DNA of 45,271 nt from 3107 sp965216225 (GTDB lineage Bacteria; Pseudomonadota; Alphaproteobacteria; Rhodobacterales; Rhodobacteraceae), in assembly GCA_965216225.1 (NCBI GenBank), contig CBDCFF010000004.1, forward strand, positions 1-45,271, written 5' to 3'. Every line of letters starts with the position of its first letter. Position 1 is the first letter of the stretch. Positions 24,093 to 31,645 of this stretch are shown piece after piece. Position numbers and translations under genes: made by a program. The notes beneath the pieces were generated by a model. It was given only the letters and a program-made list of their open reading frames with translations, made no database searches and had not been told where the DNA came from.

Positions 24093-24731
24093 TCTTACAT
24101 GTTCCGGCAGAACTGGAACTACAACCCGGCCTGTCAGAACCGGGAAGAGACGATCACCCATGTCGAGGACGCGCTGGAGGCGTTGCAGAGGCTCGTCGAT
24201 CAGGGCAATATCCGCTTTTTCGGCCTGTCCAACGACTCGGCTTGGGGAACCGGGCGCTGGCTGCGCATGTCGGAAGAGCGGGGCTGGCCGCGCGTGCAGG
24301 GTATTCAGAACGAATATTCGTTGCTGTGCTGGCTTTATGACACCGATCTGGCGGAACTGTCGGCGAACGAGGATGTGGGGCTGCTTGCGTTTTCGCCCTT
24401 GGCGGCGGGACTGCTGAGCGGGAAATACGCGCCGGATGTGACGCCGGAGGGATCGCGGCGGTCTTTGGCGCCGGAAATGGGCGGGCGGATCACGCCGCGG
24501 GTCTGGGGGGCGATTGACGCCTGTGCCGCGATTGCCGCGCGCCATGGTCTGAGCCTGCCGCAGATGGCGCTGGCCTGGTGCCGGACGCGGCCCTTCATGG
24601 CCACGGCGATTTTCGGGGCGACCAGCCCGAAGCAGCTTGAGGTCGCGCTGGGATCGGCCGGGGTGGAGATTTCCGGGGAGCTGGCGTCAGAGATCAACGC
24701 CGCGCACAAGGCGCATCCGATGCCCTATTGA
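24093..24731 (+). pseudogene. Aldo/keto reductase, C-terminal two-thirds
   Basis: Homology begins at SYMFRQNW and continues through EETITHVEDALEALQRLVDQG, IRFFGLSNDSAWG, GIQNEYSLLCWLYDTDL, LLAFSPLAAGLLSGKY, GLSLPQMALAWC and AIFGATSPKQLEVAL. These are the NADPH-binding half and C-terminus of AKR proteins of the YghZ/Tas type. The ~130 N-terminal residues with the catalytic Asp, Tyr and Lys are missing, replaced by unrelated DNA next to the IS5. The frame is open from 23907, but the upstream residues show no homology. Non-functional remnant. Confidence 0.85.
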
Positions 24732-24846
24732 GCGGTGGCGTTCACGGTGGCGGGGGCCGGGGTCTGGGTCACGGATGTGGATGCCGGGGCGCCGGAAGGG
24801 TGGCGGCGCAGGCGGGCATACGGAAAACCCGGACCCGAAGCTGTGA

Positions 24847-25704
24847 TCAGGCGATCTCTGCCCTGAGCGTTCCAAGCGTTTCGGGCAGATCGCGCGAGGC
24901 GACGCTGGCCTCTCTCACCAGATAGTCGAAATGCGTGCGGATCGCATCGACCCGTTCTATATCCCGGAAAACCAGATAGTTGCGGCCAAGGTAAAGCGCC
25001 GCGAACTGATTGCCGAAAATGGTCACTGGCGCGGAATAAAGCCTGCGCGCGTCAAACTGGTAGATGCGCAGCCGGGGATAAAGCCGGTCATGGAGGTACA
25101 GCAGCCGGTCGATCTGTTCCACGCGGGCATCAAGGGCGAGGCCGCGATAATAGCCCTCGCCATGGGCGAAGGATTGCAGTTCGAAAAGCGGCAGCGCGAT
25201 TTCATAATCCGACGGCGCGTCGTGCAGGTGCTCCAGCGTGTCCTTGGTGGCGCCGATCGCCTGGTCGATGGTGCGGCCAAGGTGGGGCGCGTATTCCCAG
25301 CGCAGCACCGCGTTCGTTTTCAGCATGTCCGGCAGGGTTGCAGGGACATGGCGGATTTTCTGGCCGGAGGCTTCGCGGTGCCAGGCCAGAAGCTGTTCAT
25401 CGACCATGGCGCGGGGGGCCTCGGTCAGGCTGACCGAAGCGGCAAGCAGTTCGGCCACCCGTTCGGGCCGTTCCGACAATCCCAGCAGCCAGTCCACCGA
25501 CACGCCAAGCGCCGAGGCGCAACCGGCGACGACCTGGGCATTCGGCAGGCGGGTGCCGTCGCCGCCAAGCAACTGAGAGATGGTGGAGCGATCAACGCCG
25601 ACATGGCGGGCCAGAGAACTCTGATTGAGACCGGAAAGCCCAAGCGCGGCCTTGAGGCGTTGCGAAAACAGGAATGCGCGCTGACGTTTGTCGATATTTT
25701 GCAT
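24847..25704 (-). CDS. XRE-family transcriptional regulator with large C-terminal domain
   Basis: 285 residues from ATG 25704. The N-terminus holds a lambda-repressor-type helix-turn-helix (LNQSSLARHVGVDRSTISQLL) followed by ALGVSVDWLLGLS. The remaining ~200 residues form a separate domain of unknown fold (EYAPHLGRTIDQAIG, YEIALPLFELQSFAHGEGYY, FGNQFAALYLGRNYLVF), perhaps ligand binding. It is divergent from a small membrane ORF and a fatty-acid desaturase, with a 17-bp palindrome between them, so it likely autoregulates and controls the desaturase. Confidence 0.82.
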   Translation of the reverse strand: MQNIDKRQRAFLFSQRLKAALGLSGLNQSSLARHVGVDRSTISQLLGGDGTRLPNAQVVAGCASALGVSVDWLLGLSERPERVAELLAASVSLTEAPRAMVDEQLLAWHREASGQKIRHVPATLPDMLKTNAVLRWEYAPHLGRTIDQAIGATKDTLEHLHDAPSDYEIALPLFELQSFAHGEGYYRGLALDARVEQIDRLLYLHDRLYPRLRIYQFDARRLYSAPVTIFGNQFAALYLGRNYLVFRDIERVDAIRTHFDYLVREASVASRDLPETLGTLRAEIA

Positions 25705-25743
25705 TAGTTGTTCACCATATGCAACAATGTTGAATTTATGTTT

Positions 25744-25760
25744 TGTATTCCCCGAATACA
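25744..25760. promoter_or_regulatory. 17-bp perfect palindrome, likely operator
   Basis: TGTATTC-CCC-GAATACA: 7-bp arms, perfectly complementary, 3-bp spacer, in the 110-bp divergent region between the XRE regulator (start 25704) and the small ORF at 25815. A weaker TTGTT/AACAA pair lies nearby at about 25705-25724. The symmetry is plain in the sequence. Binding by the adjacent regulator is inferred. Confidence 0.5.
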
Positions 25761-25814
25761 CGATTTCAGGGCTTCGGGCTAGTCTCGTCAGGATCATTGA
25801 TTGCGGGGAAGGTG

Positions 25815-25967
25815 ATGGAACCGAACGGGCTGACCAGAATAAAGGCGCTGCGCCGTCAGTTCACGGGGGTGTGCGGCGCGGTGTTGGCCGGGTTCGCGAT
25901 GACGGTTTCCGTCGCCACCGGAGGCGTGACAGTCGGGGGCGTGATGGTGGGGGCGCGGGATGTCTGA
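25815..25967 (+). CDS. Small hypothetical membrane protein
   Basis: 50 residues, ATG 25815 preceded by GGGGAAGG. A basic N-terminus (RIKALRRQF) is followed by one hydrophobic segment (GAVLAGFAMTVSVATGGVTV), predicted to span the membrane or be a signal anchor. It overlaps the desaturase start by 8 bp, which supports translational coupling. No family recognised. Confidence 0.55.
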   Translation: MEPNGLTRIKALRRQFTGVCGAVLAGFAMTVSVATGGVTVGGVMVGARDV

Positions 25968-26868
25968 GCGCCGGTATCCCGCCCGGTTGGTCGAATGGCC
26001 GACGCTTTTGCTGCTGATCCTGTGCTATGGCGGATGGGTGATCGGGACGACATGGCTGAGTTCGGTGTCGCTGGTCGCCGGGTTTGTGCTGACCACGCTG
26101 ATGATCACGCTGCATTCGTCGTTGCAGCATGAGGTTCTGCATGGCCATCCATTCCGCAGCCGTCGGCTGAGCGAGGCAGCGGTCTTGCCTGCGCCGGGGC
26201 TGATGGTTCCCTATATGCGGTTTCGCGACACCCATCTGGCGCATCACCGGGATGCCCGGTTGACCGATCCTTACGATGACCCGGAGGCGAATTTTCTGGA
26301 CCCGGAACACTGGGGGCGGATGCCGGGCTGGAAACGCGCGGCTCTGAATTTCAACAATGCGCTGCTGGGGCGTCTGATCATCGGGGCGGCGATTTCACAG
26401 ATCGTCTTCATGGGGTCCGACCTGCGCGCCATCCGGCGGGGGGACCGGGCGGTGCTGGCCGGGTGGCTGTGGCACATTCCGGGTGTTGCGCTGATCCTGT
26501 GGTGGCTGGCGGCGGTCGGTCAGATGCCGCTCTGGCTGTATCTGATCGCCGCCTATGCTGGCACCTCGATTCTGAAGATACGCACGTTTCTGGAACATCG
26601 GGCCCATGACCGGGCCAGCGGCCGGTCGGTGGTTGTGGAGGATCGCGGATTGCTGGCCCTTCTGTTTCTGAACAACAATTACCACGCCGTTCATCACATG
26701 CACCCGGCGGTGCCCTGGTACAGGCTGCCGGCGCAGTTCCGCGCCAGCCGCGACCGGTATCTGGAGCGCAATGACGGGTATTATTATCGCTCTTACACAG
26801 AGATTTTCCGGCGATACCTTTTGCGCCGGAAGGATCCGGTGCCGCATCCGATCTGGCCGGTCCGCTAG
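25960..26868 (+). CDS. Membrane fatty-acid desaturase family protein
   Basis: 302 residues. The histidine boxes that bind the di-iron centre are present: HEVLH in SSLQHEVLHGHPF (about residue 60), HLAHH in RDTHLAHHRD, and HAVHH in NNYHAVHHMHP. Several hydrophobic membrane segments lie between them (LLLLILCYGGWVIG, IIGAAISQIVFMG, GVALILWWLAAVG). It could introduce a double bond into membrane lipids or hydroxylate a related lipid substrate. The upstream small ORF and the divergent XRE regulator form its local unit. Confidence 0.88.
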   Translation: MSERRYPARLVEWPTLLLLILCYGGWVIGTTWLSSVSLVAGFVLTTLMITLHSSLQHEVLHGHPFRSRRLSEAAVLPAPGLMVPYMRFRDTHLAHHRDARLTDPYDDPEANFLDPEHWGRMPGWKRAALNFNNALLGRLIIGAAISQIVFMGSDLRAIRRGDRAVLAGWLWHIPGVALILWWLAAVGQMPLWLYLIAAYAGTSILKIRTFLEHRAHDRASGRSVVVEDRGLLALLFLNNNYHAVHHMHPAVPWYRLPAQFRASRDRYLERNDGYYYRSYTEIFRRYLLRRKDPVPHPIWPVR

Positions 26869-26906
26869 GGGCTGGACATCCCGCGCCGGGCGGGGGATGA
26901 ACGGGC

Positions 26907-27815
26907 ATGGCATGGGTCTATGTCACGATTGCGGCGGCGTTTGCGCAGAACCTGCGATTCATGCTGCAAAAGCAGTTGCGCAGCGCCGCGCTGTCCACGG
27001 CGGGCGCGACCTTTGCCCGGTTTGCCTTTTCATCGCCGCTGGTCTGGTGCCTGATCCTGATCCATGCGCGAACGGTCGGGCAGGCGCTGCCATCGGTGCC
27101 CGGCGGGTTCTGGGCCTATGCGCTGAGCGGCGGGCTGGCGCAGATTCTTGCGACCATGTGCGTGGTGGCGCTGTTCCAGCACCGGAATTTTGCGGTCGGA
27201 ATAACCTTCAAGAAGACCGAGGTTCTGCAAACGGCGCTGGTCGGGCTGGTGGTGCTGGGCGAAGGGGTGTCCCCGCTGGCGGCGCTGGCGGTCGCCATCG
27301 GCTTTGTCGGCGTGGTTCTGCTGTCGGACCCGCCAGAGGGCGGCGCGGGGCGGCTGGCGGCAAGGCTGTTCAACCGGGCCTCGGGCCTCGGGCTTTTGTC
27401 CGGCTTTCTGTTCGGCATCTCCGCCGTCGGCTATCGGGGCGCGTCGCTGTCGTTGCCGACCGGGGACGTGATCCTGCGCGCGGGCTTCACGCTGGCCATT
27501 GTGACCACCTGTCAGACGGCGATCATGGCTGCGTGGATGGCGTTGCGGGAACCGGGTGAGATCGGGCGGGTTTTTCGCAACTGGCGCGTGGCGGGGCTGG
27601 TGGGCGTCACCAGCATGATCGGCAGCTTCTGCTGGTTCACCGCCTTTACCCTTCAGAATGCGGCCTATGTGAAGGCGCTGGGGCAGGTGGAGCTGATCTT
27701 CAGCTTTGTCGCCGGCCTGCTGGTGTTCAGGGAAAAGACGAGCCGGCGGGAGGTCCGGGCAATAGGGTTGATCGTTCTGAGCATCATCGTGCTGGCACTG
27801 GCGATCCGGAAGTAG
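26907..27815 (+). CDS. DMT-superfamily (EamA-type) transporter
   Basis: 302 residues with about ten hydrophobic segments in two homologous halves, e.g. GFWAYALSGGLAQILATMCVVALF, LAALAVAIGFVGVVLL, AGLVGVTSMIGSFCWFTAF and AIGLIVLSIIVLALAI (quoted in part). The arrangement is typical of drug/metabolite transporters. It begins 38 bp after the desaturase, same direction, so it may be co-transcribed. The substrate cannot be predicted. Confidence 0.82.
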   Translation: MAWVYVTIAAAFAQNLRFMLQKQLRSAALSTAGATFARFAFSSPLVWCLILIHARTVGQALPSVPGGFWAYALSGGLAQILATMCVVALFQHRNFAVGITFKKTEVLQTALVGLVVLGEGVSPLAALAVAIGFVGVVLLSDPPEGGAGRLAARLFNRASGLGLLSGFLFGISAVGYRGASLSLPTGDVILRAGFTLAIVTTCQTAIMAAWMALREPGEIGRVFRNWRVAGLVGVTSMIGSFCWFTAFTLQNAAYVKALGQVELIFSFVAGLLVFREKTSRREVRAIGLIVLSIIVLALAIRK

Positions 27816-27882
27816 CCTCGCACGGGGCGGTGCAGAGCGGTGGCGGTGCAGAGCGGCGCCGGGCGATCCGGCGATTTTCGGG

Positions 27883-28593
27883 TCAGGCGTTCTTCGGCGG
27901 GCTTTTGCCGCCAAGCCTCCGGAACAGGCCCCGCTCATCGTCATTGCTGAAGAAGGGAACGCCGCCGGTTTGGGTTCCGGTTCGGCAGATCCCGGCAACC
28001 CCGGTCAGAACCACCTGCGTGATGAAGGGCAGATCATGGCGGCGCACATCCTCAAGCGTGACCCACCGAAGTTGCGACAGTTCACCCGAGGCGCGGGAAA
28101 AGTCATCCGGGTCACACCGGATGGCGGCGGCGTCGGCAAGGAAGAACCGCGCATCAAAGCGGCGCGGACGGCCCGGCGGCGTGATGGCGCGAAAGATGAA
28201 ACGGAACCCTTCGGCGCTGGGCCGGTGGCCGGTCGCGGCGAAACCTGCCCAGTTGGCGGGCATCGGGTCGGGCCAGCCGCCCGGTGTTCCAAGTATCAGG
28301 CCCGTTTCCTCCCACGTCTCGCGAATCGCCGCCGCCTGAAGACCATGCGCAAGGGGGGCGTCGGCCCCTTCCCGCAATTTTGACAGGCAGCTTGCCGATA
28401 CCGGTTTTTCAAGCGGCACGCCATGATCCGCCGCATCCACGGCGCCACCGGGAAAGACGAATTTCGACGGCATGAAGGCGGCCCCGGCGCTGCGCCTGCC
28501 CATCAGAACCCTGGGCGCGGTTTCGCGATCCCTGAGCAGGATCACCGTGGCGGCGTCGCGGATCGCCGATCTGTCCGACCTGTTGTCAGGCAC
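27883..28593 (-). CDS. NUDIX hydrolase family protein
   Basis: The Nudix core IRETWEETGL (RE-x2-EE-x-G-L) lies near residue 85, preceded by PSKFVFPGGAVD. The body shows RFDARFFLADAAAI and LRWVTLEDVRR. Such proteins hydrolyse nucleoside diphosphate derivatives. A GTG at 28593 that overlaps the stop of the upstream DUF983 gene by 8 bp is taken as start (236 residues); upstream residues in the same frame are not family-like. It is translationally coupled to the DUF983 gene. Confidence 0.8.
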   Translation of the reverse strand: MPDNRSDRSAIRDAATVILLRDRETAPRVLMGRRSAGAAFMPSKFVFPGGAVDAADHGVPLEKPVSASCLSKLREGADAPLAHGLQAAAIRETWEETGLILGTPGGWPDPMPANWAGFAATGHRPSAEGFRFIFRAITPPGRPRRFDARFFLADAAAIRCDPDDFSRASGELSQLRWVTLEDVRRHDLPFITQVVLTGVAGICRTGTQTGGVPFFSNDDERGLFRRLGGKSPPKNA

Positions 28594-28990
28594 CTTGCGG
28601 ATTGCCAAAGCCGTGCATTCGCCGCGACCACTGAAAGCCCACGATCGCACCCTTCAGCCGTGGCAGCAGGTAGAGCGACAGCCCGACACACACCACTGAC
28701 AGCACCGTTGCCATGATCAGCGGCTCGGGGCGGTATTGGGTATAAAGCAGATGGATGATCGGCGCCATCAGGTGCCCGACGATCAGGATTGTCAGATAGG
28801 CCGGGCCATCATCGGCGCGATGGTGATGCAGTTCCTGCTCGCAGTTCGCACAGGCGTCGCGGACTTTCAGATACCCCCGGAGCAAGGGACCGGCCCCGCA
28901 GCTCGGGCATTTGCCCCGCCAGCCGCGCAACATCGCGGGTCTGATCGGGCGCTCGGGCGAGGATCGGGGCGTGTCGGTCACTGGTGACAT
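28586..28990 (-). CDS. DUF983 family membrane protein
   Basis: 134 residues. A zinc-ribbon-like start (GKCPSCGAGPLLRGYLKVRDACANCEQ, four Cys, quoted in pieces: CPSC and CANC) is followed by DDGPAYLTILIVGHLMAP and a second hydrophobic helix (ATVLSVVCVGLSLYLLP). This is the DUF983 pattern common in Rhodobacterales and Rhizobiales. Start ATG 28990. It is followed with overlap by the NUDIX gene, an arrangement that suggests a linked role, unknown. Confidence 0.85.
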   Translation of the reverse strand: MSPVTDTPRSSPERPIRPAMLRGWRGKCPSCGAGPLLRGYLKVRDACANCEQELHHHRADDGPAYLTILIVGHLMAPIIHLLYTQYRPEPLIMATVLSVVCVGLSLYLLPRLKGAIVGFQWSRRMHGFGNPQGA

Positions 28991-29199
28991 CCTGTTTGCG
29001 GGGCGCGGGCATGGTAGCTGCTCTGCAAGGGGCTTGAAAGCCCGGTCGGTCGTCCGCGTCCGCATGTCGCAAGCCCGGAATGCCTGCGCCATGGAAAAAA
29101 TGCGCGAACGGGCGACGGAAAGTTCCCGGCCGGCCGTATATGCCCTGAACGCGGAAAGCAGCCGCGTTGCAAAGCAGGAAAGCAACAAGGAGCATAATC

Positions 29200-29667
29200 A
29201 TGCACAAAGCGATACTTCTCGGCGGGTTGATCATCTCCGCAACCACAATCACCGCGCTGCAAGGCGCCTCTGCCCATGGCGGCGCGGCGCGGCATCTGCC
29301 GGAATTTTCCGAACTCGATGCCGATGGTGACAATACCCTTACCAGGGAGGAGTTGCAGGTCTTCGGAGCCTCCGGATTCCAGGACGCCGATCTGGATGGC
29401 GATGGGCTGCTGTCCGGGGAGGAACTCTCGGCGCAGGCCCATGCGCGGGTCGATGAGCGTGTCGCGCGCATGATCGAACGCCGGGACGAAAACGGCGACG
29501 GCGCACTGAGCGCCGGGGAGATACGCCCGGATGACGGACGCACCGCGCGCATGTTCGAAATCGCCGATGCAAATGACGACGGGGGCATTTCCAGGGCAGA
29601 GTTCGAGCACGCGATGCTGCATTTCGGGGAACGTCGTGGCCGTCATGGCCGTGGCCGGCGCCACTGA
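29200..29667 (+). CDS. Secreted/periplasmic EF-hand calcium-binding protein
   Basis: 155 residues with a good ribosome site (AAGGAG). A signal peptide is evident (ILLGGLIISATTITALQGASA, cleavage after ASA around residue 25). Four EF-hand loops follow: DADGDNTLTREE, DLDGDGLLSGEE, DENGDGALSAGE and DANDDGGISRAE, all with acidic residues at the calcium positions. It ends in a basic His/Arg/Gly tail (RRGRHGRGRRH). It lies 98 bp upstream of an ECF sigma factor in the same direction, so it may be part of, or a target of, that regulatory module. Confidence 0.88.
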   Translation: MHKAILLGGLIISATTITALQGASAHGGAARHLPEFSELDADGDNTLTREELQVFGASGFQDADLDGDGLLSGEELSAQAHARVDERVARMIERRDENGDGALSAGEIRPDDGRTARMFEIADANDDGGISRAEFEHAMLHFGERRGRHGRGRRH

Positions 29668-29765
29668 GCGGCAGGTCGGGGGCAGGCAATCCGGGGCGCG
29701 CGCGCGGGCACACTGGCCCCGGCCCCGGATTCTGGTGTAAAGAGGGGCATTCAGGCGCATCGGCG

Positions 29766-30353
29766 ATGGACATGCAGGCGGTGGCAGATGTCGAGGATGA
29801 GGACGGGGCGCTTCTTGTATCTTACCGCAACGGCGAACTTGCCGCCGCGCGTCTGCTGACCGCACGTCTGGCCCCCCGCATTCTGGCCCATGCGACCCGG
29901 ATGCTGGGCGGCGACCGGGCCGAGGCCGAGGATGTGACGCAGGAGGCCATGCTGCGCCTGTGGCGTATCGCCCCCGAATGGCAGCAGGGGCGGGCAAGGG
30001 TTTCCACATGGCTCTACCGGGTGGCGGGAAACCTGTGTGTGGACAGGTTGCGCCGGGCGCGACCGGAGCCGCTGGATCAATCGAACGAACCGCTGGCCGA
30101 TGATCCGGGGGCAGAGGCCGGATTGCAGAACGCCGCGCGGTTGCAAGCCCTGTACGGGGCGTTGGCCGAATTGCCCGCCCGCCAGCGGCAGGCGGTGGTT
30201 CTGCGCCATATCGAGGGCCTGTCGAACCCGGAGACCGCACGGATACTGGGAACCTCGCCAGAGGCGGTGGAAAGCCTGACGGCACGGGGAAAGCGGGCGC
30301 TGGCGGGCCGTCTGGCGGGGCGCAAGGCAGAATTGGGGTATCGGGATGACTGA
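29766..30353 (+). CDS. ECF-type RNA polymerase sigma factor
   Basis: 195 residues. Sigma region 2 is RILAHATRMLGGDRAEAEDVTQEAMLRLW and STWLYRVAGNLCVDRLRR (read in pieces). Region 4 is LPARQRQAVVLRHIEGLSNPETARILGTS with EAVESLTARGKRAL. The stop overlaps the next gene by 8 bp. The downstream one-helix membrane protein is the probable partner that holds the sigma factor at the membrane. It likely directs transcription of its own cluster and perhaps the EF-hand gene. Confidence 0.9.
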   Translation: MDMQAVADVEDEDGALLVSYRNGELAAARLLTARLAPRILAHATRMLGGDRAEAEDVTQEAMLRLWRIAPEWQQGRARVSTWLYRVAGNLCVDRLRRARPEPLDQSNEPLADDPGAEAGLQNAARLQALYGALAELPARQRQAVVLRHIEGLSNPETARILGTSPEAVESLTARGKRALAGRLAGRKAELGYRDD

Positions 30354-30738
30354 GACGCGAAAGACACCGGACGGGCAACCGCCGGTCAGGGGCGATCCGG
30401 GGCTTGACGCGCTGTTCGATCTGGCGCGGCAGGATCTGCCTGAACCGGATCCGGGGCTTGCTGCCCGTATCCTCGCCGATGCCGCTGAAACCATGCCGCG
30501 CCCTGCGGCGGTGGCGCATCGGGATGCCCGGCCTGGCCGGTTGGGGGCCTTTCTGCGGGTGATCGGGGGCTGGCCATCGCTTGCCGGAATGGCGACGGCA
30601 ATGGTTGTCGGCCTCTGGATCGGGATCAGCGGACCCGACGGATTGCCGCTTGTCGATGATGCCTTCGGGCAATCCGGGACCGACCTGTTTCTGAACGATC
30701 TCCTTATGGACCTGACCCTCTCGCCAGAGGATATATGA
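30346..30738 (+). CDS. Putative anti-sigma-like single-helix membrane protein
   Basis: 130 residues. The cytoplasmic part (GLDALFDLARQDLPEPDPGLAARIL) resembles the N-terminus of small proteins often found after ECF sigma genes in Rhodobacterales. One hydrophobic helix (SLAGMATAMVVGLWIGI) follows, then a short acidic periplasmic tail. No HxxxCxxC zinc motif, so not a classical ZAS anti-sigma factor. The 8-bp overlap with the sigma gene and 4-bp overlap with the next gene support one operon. The function is inferred from context. Confidence 0.65.
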   Translation: MTETRKTPDGQPPVRGDPGLDALFDLARQDLPEPDPGLAARILADAAETMPRPAAVAHRDARPGRLGAFLRVIGGWPSLAGMATAMVVGLWIGISGPDGLPLVDDAFGQSGTDLFLNDLLMDLTLSPEDI

Positions 30739-31229
30739 TCATGACCGACAGCAATGACACTGCCCCGAAACCGCAACCGAAACCGCGCCGGTGGCCCGGG
30801 GTTCTGCTGGCGATCTCGCTGGCGCTGAACCTTCTGGTGGTCGGGGTCGTTGCGGGGGCCGTCTGGCGCAGCGGGCATCGCACCGGGCATGAGCGCGCGG
30901 ATCGGCTGATGCCGCTGATCATGGCCCTGCCCGGCGAGGCCCGCCGCGCGCTGCGGGCGGAGTTCGCGCAGCAACTGGCGGCAACGCGGGAGGCCCATGG
31001 CGCGCCCGGCCCGGAACGCCTGCAACGTCTGCTTGTCATCCTGCGCGCCCGGCCGTTCGATCCGGCGGCGCTGAAGGCGCATTTTCAGGAGCGGGCGGTC
31101 GTTCATGAACGGCAGTTGCGGATCGGACGCGAGGTATTGATCGCGCGCATTTCCGGGCTGAGCGACAGGGAACGCGCAGCCTATGCGGACCGTGTGGAGC
31201 ATCGCGCCCGCCGCCGGCGGCGCGACTGA
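30735..31229 (+). CDS. Periplasmic heavy-metal-sensor (CnrX/Spy-like) protein
   Basis: 164 residues. One N-terminal membrane anchor (VLLAISLALNLLVVGVVAGAVW) and a helical, Arg/Glu-rich periplasmic domain with MPLIMALPGEARRALRAEFAQ and FQERAVVHERQLRIGREVLI, the pattern of the metal-resistance/Spy superfamily (LTxxQ-type helices). The ATG at 30735 overlaps the previous stop; an ATG at 30741 is an alternative. It probably senses metal, calcium or envelope stress and signals to the sigma/anti-sigma pair. Its last codons begin a 26-bp tandem repeat. Confidence 0.72.
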   Translation: MIMTDSNDTAPKPQPKPRRWPGVLLAISLALNLLVVGVVAGAVWRSGHRTGHERADRLMPLIMALPGEARRALRAEFAQQLAATREAHGAPGPERLQRLLVILRARPFDPAALKAHFQERAVVHERQLRIGREVLIARISGLSDRERAAYADRVEHRARRRRRD

Positions 31230-31299
31230 GGACGGCGCGGGCCACGCGCGACTGAGGACGGCGCGGGCCACGCGCGACTGAGGACGGCGCGGGCCACGG
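31222..31299. repeat. Three tandem copies of a 26-bp unit
   Basis: The unit GCGACTGAGGACGGCGCGGG plus CCACGC repeats with a period of 26 bp (GACTGAG at 31224, 31250 and 31276). The first copy contains the stop codon of the preceding sensor gene (TGA 31227-31229), so the repeat grew outward from the gene's end. A third, slightly different end (CCACGGTG) closes it. Function unknown; probably slipped-strand duplication. Confidence 0.9.
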
Positions 31300-31530
31300 T
31301 GCGTCAGGAGCGGTCTGCCGGATGTTCTTCGGGATGGCGGCAGGCGATGCGGCTGACGGGCAGAAGAAGCGCGGCAGAACGCGCTGTGCCCGCCCTCTTT
31401 CCCCCACCCGCAACGCCCGGCTCGCATCGGGGGCATCGGGGATGGAGCCACCGGCAACTGCGCGACCGGCGCTTGATACGACTTCCGCCTTGACCATAAA
31501 GGCGGCGTGTCATAGGGGGTAATCCAGTGG
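31300..31530. other. Intergenic stretch upstream of tRNA-Gly
   Basis: No gene is recognised. A possible -35 element TTGACC at 31490-31495 lies 35 bp before the tRNA; no convincing -10 is seen (CATAGG around 31511). Otherwise GC-rich and featureless. Confidence 0.4.
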
Positions 31531-31604
31531 GCGGGTATGGTGAAATGGTATCACATGAGCCTTCCAAGCTCTTGGTGCGGGTTCGATTCCCGCTACCCGC
31601 TCCA
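31531..31604 (+). tRNA. tRNA-Gly (TCC anticodon)
   Basis: A 74-nt cloverleaf: acceptor GCGGGTA pairs with TACCCGC, D-arm GGTGAAATGGTATCAC, anticodon loop CTTCCAA with anticodon TCC, T-arm GCGGGTTCGATTCCCGC, discriminator T and encoded CCA. The anticodon reads GGA glycine codons. It sits between the sensor operon and the convergent aminotransferase. Confidence 0.95.
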
Positions 31605-31645
31605 TGATGTTCCGCGCCCTCCCGCGGTTTCGTCAGCCCCCTGAT

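Noticed and set aside
31222..31299. Tandem repeat considered as a CRISPR array
   Set aside because: Units are directly contiguous without spacers, and no cas genes are present.
28978..31457. Two long leftward open frames (about 565 codons each) over the sigma cluster
   Set aside because: They cross several real genes, are rich in Pro/Arg/Ser and show no homology; shadows of high-GC coding DNA.
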